Assembly: GCA_037127315.1 (NCBI GenBank)
Contig: JBBBDQ010001124.1
Span: 2,492,501-2,556,500 of the forward strand
DNA: 64,000 nucleotides
Direction: 5' to 3'
Source: Ascarosepion bandense
Taxonomy: Eukaryota > Mollusca > Cephalopoda > Sepiida > Sepiidae
Shown: piece by piece, positions 35,409 through 45,584 of the stretch
Layout of the letters: the number at the start of each line of letters is the position of its first letter
How positions within the stretch are numbered: position 1 is the stretch's first letter
Position numbers and translations under genes: made by a program
Notes under the pieces: model-generated
Databases searched by the model: none
The model's input: the letters and a program-made list of their open reading frames with translations, nothing else
What the model was told of the DNA's origin: nothing

Positions 35409-35734
35409 CTGATTGCATTTTTGGGGCAGCCATCTTTCAAGTGTCTTTCATTAAATATGGCTGACAAAGAAGATTTATTTAACTTTTTCCAGCATACTTA
35501 TGTTTTTCCATTTTGTAGGAGTAAGGGAAAACAAAAATAGTCCATAATTTGGGTCTCAAGCATTTTTGGCCACTTCTATAGCCATTTTCAAAGATATTTT
35601 ATCTGTGGTGGTGCTGGGTTTTTTTTTTCATGTTTTGACTGTTACTTTGTAATTTATTTTGTGTTTTGACTAGGAGTGTTCATTCTGAGTCTTCATGTGT
35701 TGCACATGGCTGTAATTTACATGAGCATCTTTCT

Positions 35735-36065
35735 ATTTTTAAAAACTTTTAAGACTCCACTTCCACTGTTAAATAATGTGAGGTTGATGATAGAAGAGAT
35801 ATGTTTTATATACAGGGTCTTTGTAAGAGCGAGATGTTTCTGATAATGTCATTTATATAAAATCTGTATGTTTTTAACCAGAATTCTTCTGAAGAGTTCT
35901 TATAAACTATGGGTTGAAGTGTTTTATAGCACTTTGGCCTAATAAGTGACACATGAGTCATCTACTCAAGGAGGTGATAGCATGACCGATATAGGTAAAG
36001 GGTTTGTACTGGGCATTGAAATTGATACACTATAATGAACATCCCTTTTTTAGATTTGATGGAGT
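35735..36065 (-). pseudogene. Penelope-like element, GIY-YIG endonuclease fragment
   Basis: Minus-strand frames read VYQFQCPVQT, then TYIGHAITSLSR followed after a stop by LTCHLLGQSAIKHFNP, then ILVKNIQILYK, TLYIKHISSIINL and SGSGVLKVF. This matches the C-terminal GIY-YIG endonuclease of Penelope-like retroelements (YIG...TSLSRRLTCHL pattern, then the ALLIK-like helix). Two or more frame breaks are present. The reverse transcriptase is not seen. A hammerhead lies about 330 nt downstream. Confidence 0.65.
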
Positions 36066-36100
36066 TGTTTTATTACTGACAAGGTTTGCAGTCTTCCATT

Positions 36101-36278
36101 TTCTGTAATATATTGTGAATTTTACATTTTTTTTTTTTTGTGTGTTATTACGATAGAAATATGGTGTTTTAATGATTCTTAACATAGTGATTTCATCCTG
36201 CTTATAATTATTGTTTATCTGCTGAAGTTAAATATATTGATGTTTTGTTAAGTGGTATTTTTATTACTAATGTACTAT

Positions 36279-36320
<42 letters not shown>

Positions 36321-36497
36321 TTTTTTTTTTTTGTAAGAATTTCTGTAACATGAATTTTACATTTTGTCAGGGGAAATTACAACAGAAATATGGTGTTTAA
36401 TGTTTTTTTAATATAGCCAATTCATTCTGCTTATAATTATTGTTCATCTGGTTGCAGTTAAATATTTTGATGTCTGGTATTTTTATTACTAGTGTTT
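36101..36497. repeat. Two tandem copies of an approximately 170-bp block
   Basis: 36101-36275 and 36341-36497 share TTCTGTAA, GAATTTTACATTTT, AGAAATATGGTGTTT, CTGCTTATAATTATTGTT and GGTATTTTTATTACTA in order, separated by (TA)n and a T run. Unit spacing is about 240 bp. Confidence 0.85.
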
Positions 36498-37572
36498 TTT
36501 ATTTTATTTCTAAGAATAATTTTATTTGTTTATCAATGATGTAGTTATATATATATATATATATATATAAATTCTGAAGAGGAGGAAAATTGAAAGTCTT
36601 TTGTATCCTACAAATCTTTGTCTTTTGATATTTCTTCAAACTTACAAATTCATAATATGGAATTAATGTTAAATGCCTCTTGCATAGTAAACAAAAAAAA
36701 ATAGTTCTTAGAATTTTGTAAATCTTTTGTTAATTTACTTAATCTAACATCTGACCATTCAGCTCTTCTGTTTCTGTTGGCCTGTCTACAGTAAGATTGC
36801 AATTCTAAGCAGAAATGTAAAGACTTTAACTCAAAGACACTCCCCTATTAAGTTTGCCAAATTTCATCCCTCACATCAGTGGTGCATGTAATTAATAACA
36901 TTATTTTGTAATTCAAATAATAAATCTAATTAGGTGAGTTCTTAAATGGATATCATTCAGTGCCATTTTGGTTTCACTTTTGAAGATTATTTTCCTTTTT
37001 AACATGGTAAATCTTTCTTTATAGAAAATTTAAACTTGAAAATTGATGGAATTTTTTCAAATTTATTCTCCTCATCCCCATAAATAAATGCAACATGCAT
37101 CTATCTGAAAGCTGTTGCACTCACTCACACACCTACAAACCATGAAAAAAAGACTGCATAAATATAATTTCGTCCATTATTGTTGTGTGCTACTTTTTTA
37201 TACTCATTCTGGTTTTGTAAACATTTAAGCAGTCTGTCTTTTCTCCCTTGCATTAATGGCAACTCTATTAGAGTAAAAAGTTACAGACATTAGACAATAA
37301 ACAGCTGTGTACGCACAAAGACACATGTGATACAAATATATGCTGTATTTTCTTGCAAAAATCCAATAATTGTCAGATTTTAATGAAAATTTCAGGCCTC
37401 ATTCACAAATCAATTAAATTTCAGAAATATTTCTCTTTTAGAAAATCTTGGTAAATATCTATTTATCTATTTATTGATTGTTTAATACTTAGTTTTTGGT
37501 CATAATAGGCTTAGACCAGTACACATTTGTATTAAAAAGTGTTTGATACAATTATATTGTAGAACTTTTGAA

Positions 37573-37731
37573 TATTTTCCATTTTTAAATGAGTTATTTC
37601 ACTACCCAGGTTTCTACCATGAGTGGTGTCTTCAGCTGATTTTTTTAATAACTAATTATTAAAATTACCTGAAGACACCACTCATGGTAGAAACCTGGGT
37701 AGTGAAATAACTCATTTAAAAATGGAAAATA
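37573..37731. repeat. Perfect inverted repeat, 63-bp arms
   Basis: 37573-37635 and 37669-37731 are exact reverse complements around a 33-nt AT-rich spacer. The arms start at a hammerhead-like CTGAAGA motif on each strand. Confidence 0.97.
37656..37711 (+). ncRNA. Hammerhead-like motif, variant
   Basis: CTGAAGA (37669-37675), stem II ACCA-ctca-TGGT preceded by a C:A mismatch, GAAA (37690-37693), CCTGGG, TA, then GTGA pairing with TTAC just before the core. The order matches the 31-kb motif (GAAA-CC..GG-TA). The first stem II pair is broken, so it is either a weak ribozyme or a relic. The same core lies on the minus strand of the other arm. Confidence 0.45.
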
Positions 37732-37740
37732 AATATATAT

Positions 37741-37797
37741 AGTCATCTGCAGACAGATCTGTTTCGCTGTATCACAGATCATCAGTACAGTTAGACA
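37741..37797 (-). ncRNA. Second copy of the 35-kb hammerhead
   Basis: Identical to 35352-35408 except for a few bases: the first stem II base G is T, one base of the stem I internal loop differs, and the outermost stem I pair is lost. The core CTGATGA, GAAA and GUC site remain. Upstream on the minus strand (37880-37798) is a tRNA-like GATTCTACGTCTGAGC segment in reverse orientation. Confidence 0.65.
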
Positions 37798-38015
37798 TCC
37801 GATTGCTTTTAACTCAGGATTGAAACCCGACCGAATTGGCATCAGTTGGCGATTCTACGTCTGAGCTATGGGTGCTCAGTAGAAGGAGGCAGACTTTTTA
37901 GCATGTATATTATCATTATACAAACCTAATAGCTGAGAGTGTTCTAATTCATTGCTGAATGAAGAATGCGTATATGCTAGAGTAGCTACTGTTTTTCAAA
38001 ATCTACCATTCTCCC

Positions 38016-38047
<32 letters not shown>

Positions 38048-38207
38048 TTTTTACATGTTACCCACCACTTCAATGTTTATATTAGTTAAAAGCAAAACTT
38101 CTTGGAGAATTTAAATCAATTTCTTTTTGTAAAATAGGACCCCCAGTTACAGAAAATCGACTCTGAATCATAAAAAAAAAATGCAATAAAGCTAAGAGAT
38201 TATTTCA

Positions 38208-38380
38208 TTAAAAAAGTTTTTTAATTGCTTTTATGAATAAAATATAGATACTATTTTATAAGGAAAAAAAACAAAATTTCTTTATAAAATAGTATCTATA
38301 TCTTATTCATAAAAGCAATTAAAACTTTTTAAATAAAATAAATTACTTTTATGAATAGACACTATTTTAAAAGGAAAAAA
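38208..38380. repeat. Inverted repeat plus a third direct copy
   Basis: About 38211-38265 and 38277-38333 are inverted copies (TTAATTGCTTTTATGAATAA and TTATTCATAAAAGCAATTAA). A shortened direct copy follows at 38341-38380. Confidence 0.88.
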
Positions 38381-38871
38381 CTTTTTTTCTTTCTTTTTTT
38401 TTTTTTTTTTTTTTTAGAATGATTTAAAACTTTATAAATCTTTTAAATTTCTGTATTACTTTGTCCTGGTTAGGTGATATTGTCATTAAGCAAAAACTAT
38501 ATTTATTAATCATGAATTCATATACAATAAAATAAGAGCAATAACAGTAGTACATTTAAACTTAAAGTACCTAAAATTCAATAAAGCATTAAATTATGGA
38601 GAATATTTTCCTAAAGTTTTAGAATTACTGGGTTGTTAAAAGTTATATACATAAGCTGCTCTCATCAAATAAATTTTAGATATGTCTACCACAGGAAAAA
38701 AAAACTGGATAAACTTCCATCAGTCTGTCAACAGTTATCACCTGTTAAAAAATGCATTTCTGCAATATCTTAAACTAAAATTAAATAATTTGTTCAAAAT
38801 CAGATTAAACTTTAAATCTAATATTCTTCAGTATTTGAAAAAGAGATTCTTGATAAAATATTAAAAAAAAA

Positions 38872-39048
38872 TGTGCAATGTCATTGGTCCTAACCTGGCA
38901 TCTCAGCTGTAGTTACTTTCCCAATGCCATAGCATAGCTTCCTTGTGCCTTTTTAATTTTCTTTTTAAATATGTAAATATTTTCATGGTAACTGCTCTGA
39001 TAAACTTTCCTCTTTGGTGCCTAGACGTCATCAATTTAAGCACAATCA
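38872..39048 (+). mobile_element. Jockey-like LINE relic, first part
   Basis: The frame CNVIGPNL, QLLLSQC-like text and IASLCLF matches VCNVIGTDL...DVASLCLF of the 22-kb LINE. The element continues after two SINEs at 39665. Confidence 0.6.
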
Positions 39049-39355
39049 GGATGTGCGTTGTGGTGCATTGGATAGCAGCTCGAAACGATAAATCAGAGAG
39101 CCGAGTTCGAATTCCAGCTGAATTCATTGCATTCAGTTACGCGCAAATACCCTTGGGAAAGGTATTAATCCGTCTCTTCCTTCCAGTTATGGGTTAAATA
39201 ACAGGACAGATCGGGTTCTATAGCCTTGGTCGGCAACCAGTCTACCGCAGAAAGCAATGGCAACCTACTGCGGGATAATCTTCTGCCCAGTAAGTTATGT
39301 CTTGAAAGAGACATGATCGCCCAAGCGTGTATCACGTATGGCACTTAACTGACTG
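39049..39355 (+). mobile_element. tRNA-derived SINE inserted in a LINE relic
   Basis: Full-length copy from GGATGTGCGTTGTGGTGCA to CACTTAACTGACTG. Confidence 0.9.
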
Positions 39356-39363
39356 GCTACATA

Positions 39364-39664
39364 GGATATGCATTATGTTACAGTGGATATCTGCTCGGAA
39401 CAAGAAATCGTTAGAGCTGAGTTCAAACTTCAGTTAAATTTGTTGTATTCGCTTATGAGCAAATATCCTTGGGAAAGAGATTAATCCCCTGTTCCCCCTC
39501 TATGGGTTAAATAGCAGAACAGATTGGGTTCTATAGCCTAGGTTGGCAACCAGTCTACTGCAAAGAGTAATGGCAACCTACTATGGGCAAATATTTTGCC
39601 CAGTCAGTCATGTCTCTTTCGAGACATGATCACCCAAGCGGGTATCACGTATGGTGTTAAACTG
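39364..39664 (+). mobile_element. tRNA-derived SINE, older copy beside the previous one
   Basis: Full-length but more diverged (GGATATGCATTATGTTACAG head). CTACAT occurs on both sides, a possible short target-site duplication. Confidence 0.88.
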
Positions 39665-39960
39665 TCTACATTGGTCGCAAGGTTTCATTGTTTTACGGAA
39701 TGGCTAGATGTAACCATCGGTTCTATATTAAGTTTCTTCTCTCACAATTTTGCTAGTGGAACTCCATCTTTCTAGCCAACTTTAATCCTCATTAAAATGT
39801 AATGCCAATTGTTACTTTTTGCCTTCTTAAATTCCTGTTATTTTATTGTTTTCTCTCTTTAATAATGTTTTCTATTCATCATATTCTTTCACACTTAGTA
39901 ACCCCTTGCATCTTTAGTAGCTTTTGTCTTACTTGGAGTGAAATGATAAAACAAACAAAA
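39665..39960 (+). mobile_element. Jockey-like LINE relic, second part with 3' end
   Basis: Continues the relic at 38872-39048 (GGTCGCAAGGTTTC onwards) and ends CTTGGAGTGAAATGATAAAA, which matches the 3' end of the 22-kb copy. Confidence 0.55.
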
Positions 39961-40059
39961 AAATTAAAGATTTTAATATCTCTATTATTAGGAAATTATT
40001 TCTAGTTTTGGAAAAAGTATCCAAATATTTTATTGTTAATACCACTCTTAGTATTGAGA

Positions 40060-40440
40060 CTAGCAGTATAGCCTGGCATTGCTCAGGTGTAATGAAAGCT
40101 TTAAAACTAATCCATGGTCCTGGAGCTGAGACTCTTTGGACGTTGGCACGAAAGACTAAAAAGCAATAGTTGTTTCTAGTTATGGCTGAGACTAAGAACT
40201 ACAATTATACCTACTTAGAGCAAAACCCAAAACCCAAAGCAAGAGGGCTGAAATCCTGATCTTGATCAGACCTGATCAGATATTGGGGTATCGATTTCTG
40301 ATATCGGGTGGGGGGATCAGAAAAAATAAGTAGCCCATGACCTGACCGGAAGCCTAAAGGATATTTGTGTGAAGTTTGGTGAGAATCAGATAAAAATTGT
40401 GGATTTGTATAAAGGACATACAGATAGACACACACACACA
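40060..40440 (-). mobile_element. Helitron copy with deletion
   Basis: The 3' end on the minus strand has the hairpin (CCTGAGCAATGCCAGG, with compensating changes) and CTAG between A and T at 40060-40063. The interior is shortened, and the 5' end merges into (CA)n/(TA)n. Confidence 0.7.
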
Positions 40441-41865
40441 CACATATATATATTCTGTTATGATGATAACAGAACGGCATTACTTAATGCTGATGAATGA
40501 ACATGTTTTATGTTAGAATGAGTGGGGCTGTGCTGTAAAAAAAAAAAATGATGGCAAAATATTTCTATCAATATGCCATGTAAAATAATGGTTATATATA
40601 TAATTTGTGTATTTAGGTAACAATTTTTATTTTAAACATGTTAGATTAAATAAATTGCAAACATTGTTTGCTTATTTTTAATAAAATCCATTCATACTCA
40701 TGGGTAATCTTTCGCATAGAATAATTGAAAGACAAGAAATGAACTGTAACTTTAACAGATGATTTTATTCTTCATTTCTCGATGCTCCCAAGTACTTTCA
40801 ATCTCTTTTCAAGATCATCTTCAGGGGTGTAAGGTGTAGTAACAAAAAAGTAACTGCAAAACTGTGTTGCTAAAAATTACTGTAAATTTTCTTCTTGCTT
40901 CAAATATAAGTTGACAAATTGCTTGATGTTCATTAGAATGTGAAAATTATCCAAAATGGAATTTTTTCACGTTGTAATGTTCATGACATTATAACATAAA
41001 AAATTCCAATTCTACTCTCAATTCATTAGTATCACTTTTTAACTGTATTTCCACTTAGAACTGAGTCTCTACTGTAATATGCATATAACTCTGTCCATGG
41101 TTTCTGCTATTAAGTCCCTGTACTCTCCAAGCTCTACCTACAATATATACCTTACTACTTCTTGCTTTTCAGAATGTTGGAAATCTGTAGTTCATGCTTT
41201 AAGAACTCAGGTTGATAGTTTAAAGGTTTACCAATTTGTTTTCTACCTCTTTTTGGTAACATACTAGAAGCTCTATTAAATCCTGAATTGGTTAAGTATC
41301 TCACCTTGAATCTTCTAACAAACAATATAACTTTCACATCTCTAGGTTAACAAAATTACTGATGTGTTAATGATTATTGTTGGAAGAGTTCATAATTCTT
41401 TAAATAAGAATAGGGCTGTTGCGTAAGATATCTCAAAGGTGTTTGGCATACTGGTTTTCTTCACAAGCTGAAAAGTTATGTTTTTTTCTTCTTTTTTTTT
41501 TATTAAATTCAATCTTTCTGATCAAACCTCATAATGAAAGTTGTCTTGAACAGCCCTCTTTTTGCATTAATGTGAGTGTTCAAAACATCTTTATTTGGAC
41601 TTACTGTGTCCTTTATTTTCATCAACCTTTTCATTAGTTCCTAACTTGCTATCGAAACAGTTAATTTTTTAAGCACAGCTTAGATATGGCACAAGGTCAA
41701 AAGTATGGGGTACTCAGTGAGGATTGAACTTGCTCTTCAGTTGTAATAGGTTTTAGCAAGACAAGCTTTACACCACACTGAAGTACCCAGACTTACTATT
41801 ATAACAGAACAGGAGAAAACATTTGATAAAATCAAATTTGCAGCTCATCTTGAATTTGTTGTCAA
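40441..41865. other. No gene recognised
   Basis: AT-rich. A weak Penelope-type motif on the minus strand lies near 40785-40830 but its stem II cannot be closed. The ORFs here have no conserved motif. Confidence 0.4.
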
Positions 41866-42308
41866 CTAGCAGTATAGCCCGGCGTTGCTTGGGTGTAATG
41901 AAAGCTTTAAAACTAATCCAGGGTCCTGGAACTCAGACTCTTTGGACGTTGACACGAAAGACTAAAAAGCAAGTCATTTTCAGTTAAAATGAATGGATGT
42001 AAATCAAATTTTGATTTCCTGGTATCGATATCAAATTTTCTGAACTATTGTAAGAACTGCAACCTTGAAACTTCTGAATATCGTTTGTCTTTGTCTATGA
42101 GTATATCAAATTTGATTAAAATCGAACCACTCCGTCTATAACCCGATTTTTTTCGATATTTATCAGGGGTACCTCAACACAAAACCTAGCTAAGAACACT
42201 CGCAGATGCTTATAGTACAACTGTGTAAATTTTCAAGAAAATTGGTTAAGTCATTTCAGAGTCTATAGGTAACGTATACACAGAGTTCCATTTATAAATA
42301 AGTTTAGA
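41866..42308 (-). mobile_element. Non-autonomous Helitron, complete ends
   Basis: Minus strand starts TCTAAACTTATTTATAAATG (42308) and ends CCAAGCAACGCCGGG hairpin, spacer and CTAG at 41866, between A and T. An interior block is missing relative to the 711-bp copy. Confidence 0.85.
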
Positions 42309-42539
42309 TTAGTTTTTTTTTTTTTTTTTTGTTTTTTTTGAGGTATTAAAATTAATACAGAGCATTTTTGTTAAATAATCATTTTAAAGAATTTTTTCAT
42401 CTTACATCAGCATGACTGATGCTAACCTCCAGGAGGGAAAAGCACGGAGCCTTTTTTTTTTTTTTTTTTTTGACATGAAGTGAAACTGTTATATTGAATC
42501 AATTGTTAAGCCTGCTGCTAGAAAAGTCAGTTCAGTGTT

Positions 42540-42960
42540 GCTCTAGAATCTGCAATGCCATTGATCCTGACCTCATATCTTAACTTCAGCCATTTTTCCA
42601 ATGTTATAGCTGCCTTGTTCCTTGACTATATTTTCATGGTAATTTTTCTGATGTACTTTCCTCATTGGCACCTCAAATTTACAAATTTAGGTGCAGTACA
42701 AGATTGGCAACTATGCTTCATATCACTGTTAAAATTCCCAGTTGTTCACAATAGTTTCTTCACACACTTCTTGCTTGTAGAACTAACTTCTAGTTTCTTG
42801 TCAATTACAGTCTTTAAAAATTAAAAGAATAGGATTCAAGAAAATAATTGCATTTATTTTATTGCCCTCTTTGTTTCTTTCACTCTCAGTAACTCTCTGT
42901 CTTAGTGGCTTTCATCTTGATTGGGATGAAATGATTTTTTAAAAAAATTGAAAAATGGCA
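42540..42960 (+). mobile_element. Jockey-like LINE relic with 3' end
   Basis: CTGCAATGCCATTGATCCTG, TTTTCATGGTAATTTTTCTG and the end GGGATGAAATGATTTTTTAA follow the order of the 38.9-39.9 kb relic without SINE insertions. Confidence 0.55.
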
Positions 42961-45109
42961 TTATTAGTTTCTACCTTTCACCCTAGAAATAGGATGGTGG
43001 ATATTAATATTCCTTTATAATTTTTAGGTTTTTTTACATGTCATAATTTTAGAAAGCAGAATTTCTTTCCTACCTGTGACAATTAGTTAAATGTATAAAA
43101 TTTCTCTATAACTCCTGTAGCAAGTATAACCAATACAGTTGCAAAATTACTTCGATATTGCAGTCATTTTTTTTTTCTTACATTATAAACTAGTATTATA
43201 CTCAATATAAACCATTAAATTTTGTCTTGCTTGATAGCATCTCAGAATATTAATGGTACTTTTATTAATGTAATCTTTGAATTTTACTCTAATACCTTTT
43301 TTTTTAACTTTGGAACTTGGTTCAGAAAATTTTCTGAACTCCTTACCAGAATATCGTTGTTGAAAATTTTTGAGTAAATACTGCTGTTTGTATTAGAATT
43401 TGTCTGTTTAATGCTTCCATCTTTATCACGTTTTGGCCGTTGCACCCTATGGTCTTTTTTGAGAAATTTTAAAATCAAACCCTTTATTACATTCCTCATT
43501 CTGCTGTACATATTTAAAGACATCTTGTCTTTAGTTTTTTGTTTTATAATATCACTCAGTTATTGCTTTTAATCCTCTATATTGCTCTCAATTAAGTGTT
43601 TATACTACAGGTATACTTGGTAGCATAGAAATCCTAGGCCAGGCTCAAATGAGTTTATTTCTAAAATAAAGACTGACATCTAAAGATGATTGTAGGCCAC
43701 AACTGCTGAAATGTGATTATAAAAATAAAGCAGACATTAATCCAGCTATAAATCTAAACTCCTTAAATGGCTAGCAAAGGAAATTTTGTAAGAATTAAAA
43801 GTACTACTTGTTGATGTACAGGCTCGACACTTCAGTTTCTATCAAAGCCATTTATCATATTTGTAAACCCGTAAAACACACCTTTCGGTATTTTTAAATC
43901 TGATTCTTAATCACACTATATGGAGGGGGGTTACAAGGTGAAGGTTTCTTAACTTAGAAATCCCTATTTTAATGATTCAAGCAATTTAAGAATGAATCTA
44001 TTTTTCCACATGTATTTCCTTTTAAATATCCAGTGAAACAAACAAGATACAGAATTTTACTTGTCCCATCATCAACATTACACTTAGTGTAAGAAAGGAG
44101 TATGGAAATATAATAATAATACTGGGACAGAGGTATACTTCTTTACTAGGATTTTGTGTGTGTGTGTGTATATATATATAATACTAGAGAAAATTATTAA
44201 CATCAAAAATTGCAATATGAACTCTAGTTAAAAAAAAAAAGAAAAAGTTACTAGACATCAGGCTTATAACTCCCCAAAATTCAGTTGTTCTTGTCCTTAA
44301 AGACACATGGCCCAGTGGATGTAGACGTTGGTTAGTTCCTGACTTGATTCTTAGTCATGAGTCCAGGCTACAACAGTGGTGAACAAGTAACTTGCAAGGT
44401 TAGAAGGAGATAACTCATAACTTCTAATCGTGGCATTACTACTATACAATAAGAATGATACACCCAGTGATTGTAATAAAGGGTTCAGTTCAAAATTCCT
44501 AACAGGCTGGAGCATACTATGGCTGAAGTATCGTACAAATGACAACAATAGTCCAAATAATGTAAATACTACCTCTTCTCAGAAATATAGACAAATACTA
44601 TAGGATTTTGTATGTATTAGCTTATGCTAAACCCACAATTTGAATATTTTTTTTTTATTTAAGGATTTTAAATAACTATCGTGATAATAATTAAATTTTT
44701 ATAAGGAAAAGTGTATTTTCCCAACCAATTATATAGCCAAAGCCAATCATTAATTAAGGAATCCGGTGTGACCATTTCCATCACTGAGCTTATCTTCATA
44801 TTATGATTGACTGAAGTATATAGTGTAGATTAGCAAACCTTTATGGAATAAATTTAGACTAGCCTGGTAGCCATTATCTCGTAGGAAGGCATCCTATTTG
44901 TTTTGGCAAAATCTTTTCAGAAAAAGTTATAGATATCCTATATTTGAAATGACAGGATTAAATAAATGGGACTTTAGTAAGATTTCAGCAAAATAAATTG
45001 CTTGTTTTTTGTTTAATGTATATCAGCCCATTGCAGGTTATCTGAAACCAGAAAAATATTTTTAGTTTACATTTTTTTTTTTAAATGAATTACCATTATC
45101 AGTTCTAAT
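42961..45109. other. No gene; possible second SINE family
   Basis: About 44295-44565 starts with a tRNA-like GGCCCAGTGGATGTAGACG and ends GACAACAATAGTCCAAATAA; the end is shared with 58484-58500 in CS intron sequence. This suggests another old SINE. The minus ORF at 43523-43284 has no known motif. Confidence 0.35.
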
Positions 45110-45316
45110 CAAGCCAGGGATTCATAAGGATATTTGCCTGTAAGTAAATATAATGAACCCAACTGGAATTGAAACTTAGCTCTCTGATTAACAATTTAAA
45201 CCCATTATCCAAGTTTCCAGCACCCGGTATTCCCAAGTGGTCAAACATTTTAGATACTGACCAGGTTTGACATTACTTAACTTAGAACCAGTATTTCAAT
45301 GTAATATGGCTTTCAG
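45110..45316 (-). mobile_element. Composite repeat: 5S rRNA-like head joined to tRNA-derived SINE
   Basis: On the minus strand a 5S-like part (45316-45211: AAGCCATATTACATTG, GTTAAGTAATGTCAAACCTG, TGGGAATACCGGGTGCTGG) runs into a tRNA-SINE-like part (45205-45110: TTGGATAATGGG, CAATTCCAGTTGGG, TTTACTTACAGGC). The same order occurs at 63567-63815. Confidence 0.65.
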
Positions 45317-45319
45317 TCC

Positions 45320-45584
45320 ATTGTGATACATGACTGACTGGGAAGCAGATTATCCTGCAGTAGGTTTCCACATTACTTTCTGCAGTAGACTAGTTGCCAG
45401 CCAAGGCTATAGAACCTAATCTGTCCTCTTATTTAACCCATAACTGGAGGGACAAGACTGATTAATACCTTTCCCAAGGGTCTTTTTACACGTAAGTGAA
45501 TGCAATAAATTCAACTGGAATTTGAACCCAGCTCCCCGATTTCTCATTCCCAGCCAATATCCACTGCACCACACAACGTGCATC
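45320..45584 (-). mobile_element. tRNA-derived SINE
   Basis: Minus-strand copy with part of the tail deleted. The head end reads CACCACACAACGTGCATC in plus sense. It lies directly next to the 5S-like head of the composite repeat. Confidence 0.85.

Noticed and set aside
40785..40830. Hammerhead-like CTGAAGA...GAAA on the minus strand
   Set aside because: Only an imperfect, offset stem II (ATCT/AGAT) can form and no stem I is seen.
43284..43523. Minus ORF of 79 codons
   Set aside because: Lysine/asparagine-rich, with no motif, no splice context and no similarity that I recognise.
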